DNA of 64,000 nucleotides from Candidatus Zhuqueibacterota bacterium (GTDB taxonomy: Bacteria > Zhuqueibacterota > Zhuqueibacteria > Zhuqueibacterales > Zhuqueibacteraceae). The notes below the pieces were generated by a model. That model was not told where the DNA came from. It did not search any database and saw nothing but the letters and a program-made list of their open reading frames with translations. Position 1 is the first letter of the stretch. The number at the start of each line of letters is the position of its first letter. The DNA lies in NCBI GenBank assembly GCA_022616415.1, contig JAKEEU010000040.1:1-64000 (forward strand), given 5' to 3'. This document shows, piece after piece, positions 24,907 to 34,408 of this stretch. The position numbers and the translations under genes were made by a program.

Positions 24907-27658
24907 TCAATGTTGAACTCAAAATATCCGTTAATTCGCCAAACAATTCCTCTTCACCCCTGTATGTATAATCCTGGGGATAAAAGTGGCCCCACGACGC
25001 CTTACTAAGACTGTGCTGGCGTACACAAGCGCGTGGAATGCTTGTGCGGAAAGCTACGTCAGGTCGCAATAGCCAGCCTGGCATAGATGATGAGATTGGC
25101 ACAGTTTGTAATTCATCAAAATCACTCAACCAAAGTGTAATTATTCCGTTTTGCGCATCTACACTATCTACCACTCCGCTTGTTTGCCATTTTGCATCTG
25201 GGTCAGGTTGCTTATCAAGGGTAATTTGTGGTTTAGTGTCCCATTCTGCTATTAAACGCAATCGCTCAAAGATTTCATCATCAAGCTGATAGGCTGCTTT
25301 CAAGACTCTATCTATTGCATCTGTAGCTTTTTGTGGGCGTTCTTGATTATTTTCTATTGCCCGAACTGCATCTGTTAGGATTTGACAATTTTTTCTAGTC
25401 AAATTTTGGGGGAATGGTATAGTGTCCACACTACGCTTTTGAACCCACAAAGTTTTTAAATGTTCAACGATCCAAGCATTACATACATACCAATCTAAGA
25501 CAGCTGCAATAACCTCATCAGTTAGGTAAGAAGGAGTATCAGGCTTTCGTGCTATTGGCCAGAAATTATTTGATACGAAATACCCACGGCGTTCAATAGC
25601 AACTTTTACTCGTTTTCCCCAACTAGGATTTGGAGTAGATACAAGTAAAATTTTTGATCCTTTAAAGAGCTCTTTACTTTCAATTCTTGGCCATTGGAAA
25701 TCATTTGGATATTTAGCTGTTTTGTACTGACCATAATCAATAGAGAAAGCACGAGGCATCGTTTTTTGCACACCCGAAAACCATCTAATTTCCTCCGAAG
25801 ATTTATAATTCCAATACTTCCCATTTTTAGGAGTGCCAGGAGTCAAACCTGAAAAAACCACCGCAATTTTTTGCAAGTCTACACAATGGTCACGCACTTT
25901 TGCCCAAGCTTGTTGCGATAAAATTAGGCGATAATCCATGATATGCGTAACTTTCGATCCTTCGGATTTACGAGAACGTTCATTCCAAGATGATTGGTTT
26001 ATGTGAATGCCCGACGCCGTAAAGATACCTGATTCTTGAAATTTATCAAGATTTTCTTTTGGGTTTTGCACGGTTCTTAACCGCACTGGATGGCTGCTTA
26101 ATGAGCCGTTAATGTTTGATGACTTTTTCTTTTGTGCAAATATAACAATGGTGTTTGCTTGGGCATCTGGAAACACGCCAAGCGGCAACTCCCACAATTC
26201 CAAAACATCACAACTTTCCAATAACTGCTTACGAAGTGTAGGCGAAGATTCAGCAGCAACAAAAGATTGCGGCATGAGCATGGCTAAATAACCTTCTGGC
26301 TCTAAATAATCGATTGCACGCGCCAGAAATTGATCGGCTTTTTGATAGCGCTCTACTTTACCACGAATTGTTTTACGATCTCCAAGGAATGGCGGATTGC
26401 CAACAATGATATTGGGACGGCGTTCAAGCCACTTCCATTCCATTGCGTCTTGATTATAAATATGCCAAGTATCCTCAGAGGCAGAAATAAGTAAACCTAA
26501 AGCAGCTAATCGAGCTGTAAAATGATTTTCATCGTTACCGTATATATACTCACGTAACGAATAGTTTTGCATGTCAATCATGCGGGTAAAACGTTCATAT
26601 CCTGCAATTAAAAAGCTACCCCAGCCACATGTCATGTCGGCTATCACTCGTTTGTCGGGCGGCAAGAATTCAACGGGAATGGCGTCCCAAATACGACGAG
26701 TAAGATAAAGTGGAGTATCGTATCTTCCTAATTCTTTTCGGTCCTTTAAGTCTGGGTATGCTTCTGTGTAGAGCCGTTTAAGCATATCCGGAGCAAATCC
26801 AGAAAAACGCAACTCTTTTAATATCTGATAGGCCAAGGCAACCGCTTCATTCCATCGTTTAAGAAGTTCAATGTCAAAGTAATTCCCGAATTTTTCGTAG
26901 GCAGCATGAATAAGAAGATCCATCGAAGGATCTTCTTGACGAATATTCTCTCCAAGTACGCCAGTGTGTGCAAGTATAGTAGCTCCCAAAAGTTGAATAG
27001 CAATGTCAGTCACATCTCTTTTGGGTATAGCAGAACCATGCCAATCATGATATTTATAAAGTGCATTGACAACACGACCAAAGTGTTCTACAAGCAGATC
27101 GCCAGTAACATCTATCGCCCAAAGAGACAATTGAAAAGGGCCAGTTTGGCGAAAACGTGGATTGGTAAATTCACCCCGTCCTTGTTTGACATCAATAATC
27201 TGTTGTGGCTTGATGTCGGCGGCATAGGCATCTAGTACCTGCGATAATTTGGTATAATTAATATCACGTTCGGCCAAAACAGGCTCTACTTCTTGCGCTT
27301 TTCTGTCTCTAACATTGCTAAACCAGAAAGAAAAACTTTCACTCTCGCCACGATATATTAGATGAAATGGTGCGGCAGATTGTGCGAGGACTCGCGCCAA
27401 TAAAAGCTCATTTTCGTCACGTGCAGGATTAAAAATAGTAAAGCCGGTATAGTCGAGGGTACGATGAATATCGTGAGTAAAGACAAGTGCGTTTACTGTG
27501 ACTCGCCGACCATCACGGCCAGAGAAAGCATAATTTTCCTTAATCATAGTTTCTGGCTTGAAACCATGTGATTCCAAACCATCATAAATCGCGTTGCGGA
27601 CATTGTCTGGTAAGGGTTTCAGGGGAAGTGAGAGGTTCTCAGATGCCTGCAAGGACAT
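24875..27658 (-). CDS. N6-adenine DNA methyltransferase (Eco57I/type IIG-like)
   Basis: The 927-residue protein has motif I at 340-349 (ADMTCGWGSF) and the catalytic NPPF at 421-424, preceded by GRYDTPLYLTRRIW, typical of gamma-class N6-adenine methyltransferases. An N-terminal segment of about 200 residues precedes a helical region. The part after about 600 would hold the target-recognition region, ending in a small beta domain near 830-900. I could not find a clear PD-(D/E)XK nuclease site in the N-terminus, so the cutting partner may be the overlapping MBL gene. The gene is clearly lower in G+C than its surroundings (one line, 26821-26880, is 40%). It has its own promoter and an AAGGA ribosome site. 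Confidence 0.85.
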   Translation of the reverse strand: MSLQASENLSLPLKPLPDNVRNAIYDGLESHGFKPETMIKENYAFSGRDGRRVTVNALVFTHDIHRTLDYTGFTIFNPARDENELLLARVLAQSAAPFHLIYRGESESFSFWFSNVRDRKAQEVEPVLAERDINYTKLSQVLDAYAADIKPQQIIDVKQGRGEFTNPRFRQTGPFQLSLWAIDVTGDLLVEHFGRVVNALYKYHDWHGSAIPKRDVTDIAIQLLGATILAHTGVLGENIRQEDPSMDLLIHAAYEKFGNYFDIELLKRWNEAVALAYQILKELRFSGFAPDMLKRLYTEAYPDLKDRKELGRYDTPLYLTRRIWDAIPVEFLPPDKRVIADMTCGWGSFLIAGYERFTRMIDMQNYSLREYIYGNDENHFTARLAALGLLISASEDTWHIYNQDAMEWKWLERRPNIIVGNPPFLGDRKTIRGKVERYQKADQFLARAIDYLEPEGYLAMLMPQSFVAAESSPTLRKQLLESCDVLELWELPLGVFPDAQANTIVIFAQKKKSSNINGSLSSHPVRLRTVQNPKENLDKFQESGIFTASGIHINQSSWNERSRKSEGSKVTHIMDYRLILSQQAWAKVRDHCVDLQKIAVVFSGLTPGTPKNGKYWNYKSSEEIRWFSGVQKTMPRAFSIDYGQYKTAKYPNDFQWPRIESKELFKGSKILLVSTPNPSWGKRVKVAIERRGYFVSNNFWPIARKPDTPSYLTDEVIAAVLDWYVCNAWIVEHLKTLWVQKRSVDTIPFPQNLTRKNCQILTDAVRAIENNQERPQKATDAIDRVLKAAYQLDDEIFERLRLIAEWDTKPQITLDKQPDPDAKWQTSGVVDSVDAQNGIITLWLSDFDELQTVPISSSMPGWLLRPDVAFRTSIPRACVRQHSLSKASWGHFYPQDYTYRGEEELFGELTDILSSTLIEPHDAEIHS

Positions 27659-27709
27659 TTTGATTTTCCTTTATTTAGGAAATACTCTGCTCTAATCACT
27701 AATCGAACC

Positions 27710-27738
27710 AATATACCATTTTTGTAATAAAATGTCAA
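27710..27738 (-). promoter_or_regulatory. Consensus promoter of the methyltransferase-MBL operon
   Basis: On the minus strand TTGACA (27738-27733), exactly 17 bases, and TATATT (27715-27710) lie about 50 bases before the ATG at 27658. Confidence 0.7.
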
Positions 27739-27845
27739 ACTGAAATCCAGAACAATTTTTTCCGCCTCATCCTTACCAAGACAAAATCCTATATAGTATT
27801 ACTCTGGAGAAACTATCACGACCGTGAAGATTTTCAGAATATTGC

Positions 27846-27879
27846 AAATTTTAAATTGAAAATTTTCAATTTAAAATTT
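27846..27879. repeat. Perfect 34-bp AT-rich palindrome
   Basis: The segment starting AAATTTTAAATTG and ending CAATTTAAAATTT is its own reverse complement over all 34 bases. It lies between the HerA-like gene stop (27923) and the methyltransferase promoter. It could be a terminator-like cruciform or a boundary of the AT-rich island. The remaining sequence between 27659 and 27922 holds the promoter and no gene. Confidence 0.65.
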
Positions 27880-27922
27880 ACAATGCTTTTGGTTGCGGCT
27901 AACGCCGCGCTACGTATTACCT

Positions 27923-29473
27923 TCACCACAACCCTGTCCGCCGCCGTGTTCTCCGCTTCGGCGTCGGCCCCAACAACCCGAACAATCCGCGCACGACTTC
28001 TCGGCCGATTTGTCGGCCAAGCGGCGAGTTGATCACACCAGCCACTTTATCTAACATACCTTCTTCCTGCTGTGGTGTGGATTTGGATTTCGCCACCGGC
28101 TCGTCATCCGGCATATCGACCATCTTCTTAGCCAACAGTTCGCGCGCGCTCTCGCGGTCGATCGGCGTGCTGTATTTTTTGTACAACGGAGAGCTTTGAA
28201 TGAGCTTGTCCATCAAACCAGGCTCTGCCGGACCCATAACGGACAGCGGCGGCCGCAAGACGGTGGCAACCGGTGAAGTCGGCACGCCGCGCGGATCGAG
28301 CACGGTAATCAGCGCTTCGCCGATGCCGAGTGATGTAAGTGTTTCTTCGAGATCGTAAAACTTCGTCATCGGAAAAGTGGCAACGGTTGCTTTCAACGCT
28401 TTCGCATCATTCGGCGTGAAGGCGCGCAGCGCATGCTGTACGCGGTGGCCGAGTTGCGCCAGCACCTCCTCATCGACATCCTTTGGCGTTTGCGTGACAA
28501 AATAGACGCCGACGCCTTTGGAGCGAATGAGGCGCACGACTTGCTGGAGTTGATCCAGGAAAGCCTTGCTGGCGTCGTCAAATAGAAAATGCGCTTCGTC
28601 AAAAAAGAAGGCGAGAATTGGTTTGTCGACGTCGCCGCGCTCCGGCAGGTCGCGATACAGCGCCGCGAGCAGCCACATCATGAACGTGCTGAACAGCATG
28701 GGGCGATCTTGCAGATCGGCAATCTCCAAAATGCTGATGACGCCGCGGCCGTCCGGCGCCGTGCGCAACAAATCATCCGGATCAAATTCCGGTTCGCCGA
28801 AAAATTTGTCGCCGCCTTGCGTTTCAAGCTCGACCATTTTGCGCAGCAGCACGCCGACGGAAGTGGTTGAAAGGCCGCCGTATGTTTTCAACTCCGCGGC
28901 GCCGTCGCCGGTTAAATAAGTCAGCACGGCGCGCAAATCGCTGAAATCCAACAGCGGCAGTTGGCGGTCGTCACAAAATTTGAACACCATCGTCAGCGAG
29001 CTTTGTTGCGTTTCATTCAAGCCGAGGACTTTGGAGAGCAAAATAGGCCCAAACGAGCTGACGGTTGCGCGCAACGGAATGCCGTTTTTGCCGCTGAGAC
29101 TGAGATATTCCACCGGAAATTCACGGCCCTGAAAATTGATGCCCAGTTTGCTGCAGCGATCTTGCAGTTTGGGATTCACCACGCCAGGTTGCGCCATGCC
29201 GCTCAAGTCACCTTTCATATCAGCGAGAAACACCGGCACGCCGTTGAGCGAAAGCTGCTCGGCCATTCCCTGCAACGTGCGGGTTTTGCCGGTGCCGGTA
29301 GCGCCGGCAACCAAGCCGTGCCGATTGCCCAAAGCCAGCGGCAAGCGCACATCTACTTCCGCTAGCGTCTGCGGCTGCCCGGCTTCGGGTGGATACGCGA
29401 TGCGGCCCAATTCCAAAGACGGCTCGCTCCAGCCGTATTGGTTGGCCATGAATGAGGCAAAGGTGGAATCCAT
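27923..29473 (-). CDS. HerA-like ATPase (DUF853/YjgR type)
   Basis: The 516-residue protein has Walker A GATGTGKT at about 77-84, DMKGDLSGM, a Walker B FFFDEAH and a FVTQTPKD sensor-like segment. This is the layout of the DUF853 HerA-related family that includes E. coli YjgR. The tail after about 440 is low complexity and ends in a basic RRTRRRTG. HerA-type hexamers translocate DNA, but the role of the YjgR branch is not well defined. Base composition is like the core genes, so it probably flanks, rather than belongs to, the AT-rich methyltransferase module. Confidence 0.9.
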   Translation of the reverse strand: MDSTFASFMANQYGWSEPSLELGRIAYPPEAGQPQTLAEVDVRLPLALGNRHGLVAGATGTGKTRTLQGMAEQLSLNGVPVFLADMKGDLSGMAQPGVVNPKLQDRCSKLGINFQGREFPVEYLSLSGKNGIPLRATVSSFGPILLSKVLGLNETQQSSLTMVFKFCDDRQLPLLDFSDLRAVLTYLTGDGAAELKTYGGLSTTSVGVLLRKMVELETQGGDKFFGEPEFDPDDLLRTAPDGRGVISILEIADLQDRPMLFSTFMMWLLAALYRDLPERGDVDKPILAFFFDEAHFLFDDASKAFLDQLQQVVRLIRSKGVGVYFVTQTPKDVDEEVLAQLGHRVQHALRAFTPNDAKALKATVATFPMTKFYDLEETLTSLGIGEALITVLDPRGVPTSPVATVLRPPLSVMGPAEPGLMDKLIQSSPLYKKYSTPIDRESARELLAKKMVDMPDDEPVAKSKSTPQQEEGMLDKVAGVINSPLGRQIGREVVRGLFGLLGPTPKRRTRRRTGLW

Positions 29474-29810
29474 GTCAAGCTCTCCTTGTTTATCGTCGAA
29501 TAAAGCTTATAGTTGAAGATTGTGAATGCGGTGTTGAATATTGTAGATGAATTTTATCAGAAAGTCAAGCGCGAAATTTGTCATAACTGCAAACCAAGTT
29601 TTTCAATTTTATTGTTGATATTTTCAAAAAATTTGACTATAGAAGATGACAGGTTTGATTATCGCCTTGAGAACGATCCTCGATTCTTCTAGCGTATCAT
29701 TTCAATTGGCAGATTTCGCGTGCGGGGAGGGAATACGCATAGAGGGTTTTCTGGATAGATCTTCAAGTAATAGAAAACTTGTTCTAATTGCTAAAACTGG
29801 AGGAAAAATT
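29474..29810. other. Intergenic region with a rightward promoter and long leader
   Basis: The sequence is AT-rich with no gene. A TTGATA-17-TATAGA pair lies at 29615-29643 and leaves a leader of about 160 bases before the ATG at 29811. I see no clear riboswitch or terminator in that leader. Confidence 0.4.
29615..29643 (+). promoter_or_regulatory. Probable promoter of the small gene at 29811
   Basis: TTGATA (29615-29620), a 17-base spacer and TATAGA (29638-29643) face the small gene. Confidence 0.5.
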
Positions 29811-30059
29811 ATGAACGACCAAGGCCAAAGAGCTGATAAATGGAAAAGTCTTTTTAAAGAAAAAGGTTGGTTAGAGGGACCCCGAATTAACCTTCCTGCC
29901 AATGTCGAGGTCTACATTAATTTCTTGCGTGCCGAAGATAGAAAATTGGCTTGGATTACTAAAGTGACCGATGATTTCCTCGTCTTCGAGCCAAGTGATA
30001 GGGCAACGCAATATTTCTTGTGGGAAGATATTGTCGGTATAAGCGTTCATAAACGATAA
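29811..30059 (+). CDS. Small unknown protein, possibly a small beta-barrel
   Basis: The start ATG at 29811 has GGAGG seven bases upstream; the longer upstream frame is not supported. The 82-residue product has a polar N-terminus (DKWKSLFKEKGWLEGPRI), then alternating strands VEVYINFLRA, AWITKVTDDFLVFEP and YFLWEDIVGISVHK. The spacing resembles small RNA-binding Sm/Hfq-like barrels (last strand WEDIVGI compared with the yKhaIstI of Hfq), but this is a weak, by-eye similarity. It could equally be another small SH3-like domain. Confidence 0.5.
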   Translation: MNDQGQRADKWKSLFKEKGWLEGPRINLPANVEVYINFLRAEDRKLAWITKVTDDFLVFEPSDRATQYFLWEDIVGISVHKR

Positions 30060-30446
30060 GGAGCGACTCAACAAACCATAAACTCAGAAAAATTCTGAAT
30101 TTTTATGTTCCCAACTGATAGATGAACCCAACGGAAAAAGCTTTTTACAGTTGGGTTCATCAATCCGTTGGGGGAAATTTTATTTAATTTTATGCTGCCC
30201 ACGGGGGGCTTCAGTTTTTCGCTTGACTAAAAATCTGGCTTAGGTTTTGTAAGCGGCACTCAATACGCTTGTCGGCTAAACAAAGTTGATTGACTTTTAA
30301 AACTGACTTTCAGCTCTTGGTCAAAGTCAAACCTTAACGCGGAAGGCATGGACAAACGCGGAATAATGACGATTCCCTCCCTAAACAGAAAAGGCCGTCG
30401 CCCACAAAATTGAACGACGGCCTTTTTCGTTTCTTAGCTTCAACAC
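30060..30446. other. Intergenic region with inverted repeats and a terminator
   Basis: There is no gene. A short AT-rich hairpin, TCAGAA/TTCTGA followed by ATTTTTA (30084-30104), may end the small gene. A 12-bp inverted repeat, GATGAACCCAAC/GTTGGGTTCATC, lies at 30121-30161. CCGTTGGG at about 30165-30172 could pair alternatively with CCCAACGG. The TonB receptor terminator is at the right end. Confidence 0.45.
30389..30427 (-). terminator. Intrinsic terminator of the TonB-dependent receptor gene
   Basis: AAAAGGCCGTCG and CGACGGCCTTTTT form a 12-bp stem around 14 bases. It lies 20 bases past the receptor stop codon, with T runs on either strand. Confidence 0.75.
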
Positions 30447-32834
30447 TCAAAACGAACAACTCACCCCCACCCGCACATTCCTCGGATTCCCTGGCGTAAA
30501 GTGCAGCTCGGAAACCGGTTTGATTTCGTCCCGTAACCGCGATTCGGTGTCGAACTGGGCTTCGTTCCAATCGGTGTCCGTCAAGTTCTCCATGACCAAC
30601 CCAATCTGATAATTGCCGAGACGATACGAGGCGGTGAGATCGAGCACGGTGTAGCCAAGCGCGGTCACGCTATTGCCTTCGTTGGCCGGGCGGTCGCCGA
30701 TATGGCGATAGCGCAGGCCACCTTCATATTTGGAATGGCGAACCGTCAGGCCGCCGGTGGAAACCAGCCGAGGCGCGAGCGGAATTTCATCGGCGTCTTT
30801 TGGCTCGTCGCGCAGCTTGCCGTTGGACACGGTGAGATCGACATCACCATAAAGCCACGATAGAATTTTAAGCCGCGTCTCGATATCCAAACCGTAACGC
30901 CGGGTGCGGCCGCTCAGCTCGATCTTGCCTTCGTCGCCGATATAAACAAACTCGCGCTCGAGATCGAGCCACCATCCTGCGGCGCCGAAATTCAGGCGGT
31001 CACCGAGGCGCGTGCGAAAACCAAGCTCGGCGCCGACCGTTCTCGGCAAAGTTTTGGCGTCGCGATACGCCGGATCGAAATTCAGCGCGGTAAGCGAATC
31101 GGCAATTTGTCTCTCACTCAAGCCGTTGCGACGTAACGTCTTTTCCAGATCGCTGACGCGCTGGCCGATGACGATGTCGCGTGCATCATTGGAATGAAAG
31201 CCGGTGCCGAAGTTGGCAAACAAATCAAGGCTGTGCGTCGGGCTGATGACGAGATTGGCTTTGGGGCTGAGAATGGTTTCTTGCGCATATCCGGAAGCGT
31301 GCGGCAAGCCGTTTCCCGGTTGCGTATCGAAGCGATCTTCGACGTCAAAGGTAAAATAATCGCCGCGCAGGCCGAGCTGCAGACGAAGCTGAGAGCTGAA
31401 GACGATTTCTTCTTGCGCCCAGAGAAAGAGATTGCGCTCGGCGATGTTCGCATCGACGCGCTTTTCCGCGCGCACGCGGTTGGGGCTTTGCCACAGCGCG
31501 GCATCCATATCATCAGCGCGATAGCCGCCGCCGAAAGTCGTGGTGGCAACGCCCAAGCCTAGGCGATGATAAAATTTGTATTTCGTATTCAGCCCGAGAA
31601 TCTGGCGCGAGTCGGTCTGCTCGATCATATCGCCATTGATCGGGTCATTCAGAAAGAAGGTGAAATTGGAAAACAATTTGAAATTATACCGGCTGGCATA
31701 AGCCTGAATGATAAATTCACCGTTATCGTTGCCGCGGGTTTCGTAGGTAAAATTGAGATTATGGCGTCCGGTGGTGCCGCCTTCGAGATCGTCGAGCGCG
31801 CCGAAACGATCGATCAAACGGTTGTCGACAGCACGCTGCGGAATTTGTCCGGAAGCATCCCAAGCCGAGCTGAAGCCGCTGATGTCGAACGACAGCTTGG
31901 CGGTTTCGGAAACGTGCGTGTGGAATTTGCCGAACAAGTTGAAGCGGCGAAAACCCTGCGGGCTGTCCACTGGGCCATCGGTGTTATAAAATTGGCCGGC
32001 AAAATACGCGTTGTTGTGTGCGCCGGTGGTTGGAATTTGATACAGTGTTGTGATCCGGTAGGTGTCGAATGCGCCGCCTTCGGCTCGCAGCATATTGCCG
32101 TCAATATGCTCGCGCGTGCGAAAAGCCACGGCGCCGGCGGTCGCGAGGTTGCCATATTCGGCGAAATACGGGCCTTTGTAAACGTCGACTTCTTCGATCA
32201 CGTCGGGAATCATGAAATGCAAATCGGCGTAGCCCTGGCCGTGGCCGTGCGACACCATGTTGACCGGCATGCCGTCAACGGAAATGTTCACGTCGGTGCC
32301 GTGATCGGCATCGAAGCCGCGCAGAAAAATTTGTTCGGCCTTGCCGCCGCCGGCGTGCTGCGCGATAACAATGCCGGGCGCCAGTTGCAACATGTCTTGC
32401 GCCGAGCGGTTGGGCCGAATCTTCAAATCGAAATCGCGGACGGCGCGCGAGGAGGCCGTGGAGTACGAGCGGTCGGCTTGCACCAACAACTCGTCAAGCT
32501 CGAGCGCTTTGGGCGCAAGCTGCAAATCGACCGTTGCGTCGCGGCCGGCTTCGACGATGATGCTGATGCTTTCGGTTTTATAGCCAATAATGCCGGCGAT
32601 GAGAGTATATTTGCCTGGCCGCACGCGCGTGATTTCGAAGCTGCCGTCGCCGGCAGTACTGGCGCCGCGGCTCGTGCCTGCGATGATGATGTTGGCCCCG
32701 GGAAGACAATCGCCGGTTTCGGCGTCTTTGACGGTTCCTTTAATTGCGCTAAAAGATTGGGCGACGGATGAGAAGGGTGCGGTTAGGCAAAATAAAGCGA
32801 GACAAATAAATGAAGCAGTTGCAACTCTTCGCAT
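30447..32834 (-). CDS. TonB-dependent receptor with an N-terminal carboxypeptidase-regulatory-like domain
   Basis: The 795-residue protein has a signal peptide ending near VAQSF, then a carboxypeptidase-D regulatory-like domain (about 30-120, IKGTVKDAETGDCLPGANII and GKYTLIAGIIGYKT). A plug follows at about 135-245 (FLRGFDADHGTDVNISVDGM, EVDVYKGPYFAEYGN, GAVAFRT), and then a long beta-barrel ending in the terminal Phe of VGVSCSF. It should import a ligand across the outer membrane using TonB energy; the ligand cannot be inferred. It has its own terminator and stands alone. Confidence 0.92.
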   Translation of the reverse strand: MRRVATASFICLALFCLTAPFSSVAQSFSAIKGTVKDAETGDCLPGANIIIAGTSRGASTAGDGSFEITRVRPGKYTLIAGIIGYKTESISIIVEAGRDATVDLQLAPKALELDELLVQADRSYSTASSRAVRDFDLKIRPNRSAQDMLQLAPGIVIAQHAGGGKAEQIFLRGFDADHGTDVNISVDGMPVNMVSHGHGQGYADLHFMIPDVIEEVDVYKGPYFAEYGNLATAGAVAFRTREHIDGNMLRAEGGAFDTYRITTLYQIPTTGAHNNAYFAGQFYNTDGPVDSPQGFRRFNLFGKFHTHVSETAKLSFDISGFSSAWDASGQIPQRAVDNRLIDRFGALDDLEGGTTGRHNLNFTYETRGNDNGEFIIQAYASRYNFKLFSNFTFFLNDPINGDMIEQTDSRQILGLNTKYKFYHRLGLGVATTTFGGGYRADDMDAALWQSPNRVRAEKRVDANIAERNLFLWAQEEIVFSSQLRLQLGLRGDYFTFDVEDRFDTQPGNGLPHASGYAQETILSPKANLVISPTHSLDLFANFGTGFHSNDARDIVIGQRVSDLEKTLRRNGLSERQIADSLTALNFDPAYRDAKTLPRTVGAELGFRTRLGDRLNFGAAGWWLDLEREFVYIGDEGKIELSGRTRRYGLDIETRLKILSWLYGDVDLTVSNGKLRDEPKDADEIPLAPRLVSTGGLTVRHSKYEGGLRYRHIGDRPANEGNSVTALGYTVLDLTASYRLGNYQIGLVMENLTDTDWNEAQFDTESRLRDEIKPVSELHFTPGNPRNVRVGVSCSF

Positions 32835-33040
32835 CGTGATCTCCTTGAAATTTTTTGCGGCTATTCAGCGATTGACCCCGGTTGTCGGAGTTGGTGCTGC
32901 AAATAACCCCGCCGCGGCGGGGTCATCCCGCGTGGCGGGATCTTGTTAATATCAAGCACGGTGCTTGGCCTGAACAGGATTCCCTGGCCTGCCTAGAGCC
33001 TTTGGCAGGGCAGGCTTCCAGAATGACATATTAATAAAGT
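32835..33040. repeat. Cluster of GC-rich palindromes and a TGTCATTC-type end
   Basis: The region contains the perfect palindrome CCCCGCCGCGGCGGGG (32907-32922), then CCCGCGTGGCGGG, AAGCACGGTGCTT, a GGCAGGGCAGGC/GCCTGCC pair, and GAATGACA at 33021-33028. The last is the right end of the repeat family seen at 48321-48395 and 49232-49303. No gene is present. Confidence 0.55.
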
Positions 33041-34393
33041 TTATTGCATAGCGTAATTGGTGGTTGTTATAATTTTTGACAGCGTCTGCTGCGCCTCGGC
33101 AACATATAACGGGTGGAGATAAAGGTTTTCAGCAAGGGAACGCTGCAAATGCGTTTTCGCTTTTTCCCGTTGATTGGCAGCGAAATAGATCATGCCTGCA
33201 TGATAAGACAACGTGGCGCGGCTTGTGTTTAATTTCATGGCCCGTTCAATGAGCGGCACGGCTTCAAGCGCCTGGCCGTTTTTATAAAGTACCCAGGCAT
33301 GAGTCTCAAGCACGCCGATATCGTTCGGACGCGCTTCGTATTCGCTTTTCGCGCGCTTCAATGCCGCCGCAAGATTCACGTCGTGATTGGCGCAAAACAT
33401 GGCAAACTCGCGATTGATGTTCCAACCGCCGTTTTCGTGCTGGCCGAAGGTTTTCAAAACTTCTTGCGAGGTGGAATCGGCAAGGCTCGCTTTGCCGGCA
33501 GCGCGATAGACGTCGGCAAGCTGCTCGATGAAGCCGTGATCGGGCACGATTTGATAAGCTTGCTGCAAAAGTGTGATGGCCTCGGCATAATTCTTTTTCG
33601 CGCTGTTGACTTGTGCCATGCCCGCGATCGCATAAGCATAATTGGGGCGCTCCTCCAAAATTCCTTTAAAAATGAACGCGGCGGTGTCCGCCTTGCCTTG
33701 TTGGAGATAAAGCATTCCTAATTGATACAAAGCCCAAGCGCGGCTCTCTTGTCCGGTAACGCCGGCGTCACAGGCCATGCGCATTGCGGCAATCGCGCCG
33801 TCGAGGTCACCGTGCAGCTCTCGCAAATACGAGGCGCGGGCGTAGGAGCGCAAATCCGGACGGATGCCCAACATCTTGTCGCAGGCTTTCACCGCTTCGC
33901 CGTATTCGCCCAGTTCGATGAGCGCATCCGTAAGCACGCCATGCGAAAAGGCGTTGTAGGGAGCGCGGAGAATGGCGATTTGCGCCAGCCGTTTGGCCTC
34001 TTGAAACTGATGGAGCGTCAACAGCAGCGAGGCTTTCATGATAGGCGCTTGAAAATCCTCCGGCTCCAAGCTCAAAGCTTTTTCGAGCAATTCTTGCGCG
34101 GCGGGAATATAGCGATGGTGATTTCCCGTTACACGGGATTCCTGCAAGAAAACCTGCGCCAGCTCGATGTAATTCTTCGCTACTTCAGGCTTGCGGCGAA
34201 TTTCGGTTTCATAATATTCGGCGGCTTTCTTGGCATTCAAAAATTCCGACGACGGGGTGATTTCTGCGGCGCGCTGGTCAAACTTGGGGAAAACCGGCGC
34301 GATTTTTTCATTTTGCAACGCATAATATCTGCCGGCGATGATCAACAAAACGAGGCCGCTGACGGCAGCGGCTATTTTAAAGTTTTTGCTCAT
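33041..34393 (-). CDS. Membrane-anchored TPR protein
   Basis: The 450-residue protein has one N-terminal transmembrane helix (about 8-24, AAAVSGLVLLIIAG). At least eight TPR-like repeats follow, for example LEKALSLEPEDFQAPIMKAS, YAYAIAGMAQVNSAKKNYAE and ALEAVPLIERAMKLNTSRAT. It is probably anchored in the inner membrane with the repeats in the periplasm, acting as a scaffold. It lies downstream of the DUF4331 gene on the same strand, separated by the TACTC repeat element, so co-transcription is possible. Confidence 0.8.
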   Translation of the reverse strand: MSKNFKIAAAVSGLVLLIIAGRYYALQNEKIAPVFPKFDQRAAEITPSSEFLNAKKAAEYYETEIRRKPEVAKNYIELAQVFLQESRVTGNHHRYIPAAQELLEKALSLEPEDFQAPIMKASLLLTLHQFQEAKRLAQIAILRAPYNAFSHGVLTDALIELGEYGEAVKACDKMLGIRPDLRSYARASYLRELHGDLDGAIAAMRMACDAGVTGQESRAWALYQLGMLYLQQGKADTAAFIFKGILEERPNYAYAIAGMAQVNSAKKNYAEAITLLQQAYQIVPDHGFIEQLADVYRAAGKASLADSTSQEVLKTFGQHENGGWNINREFAMFCANHDVNLAAALKRAKSEYEARPNDIGVLETHAWVLYKNGQALEAVPLIERAMKLNTSRATLSYHAGMIYFAANQREKAKTHLQRSLAENLYLHPLYVAEAQQTLSKIITTTNYAMQ

Positions 34394-34408
34394 GGCTTAT
34401 CTTCACTC

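Noticed and set aside
31566..32771. Plus-strand open frame of 401 codons opposite the TonB receptor
   Set aside because: The receptor on the minus strand has plug, barrel and terminal Phe; the antisense frame has no family features or ribosome site.
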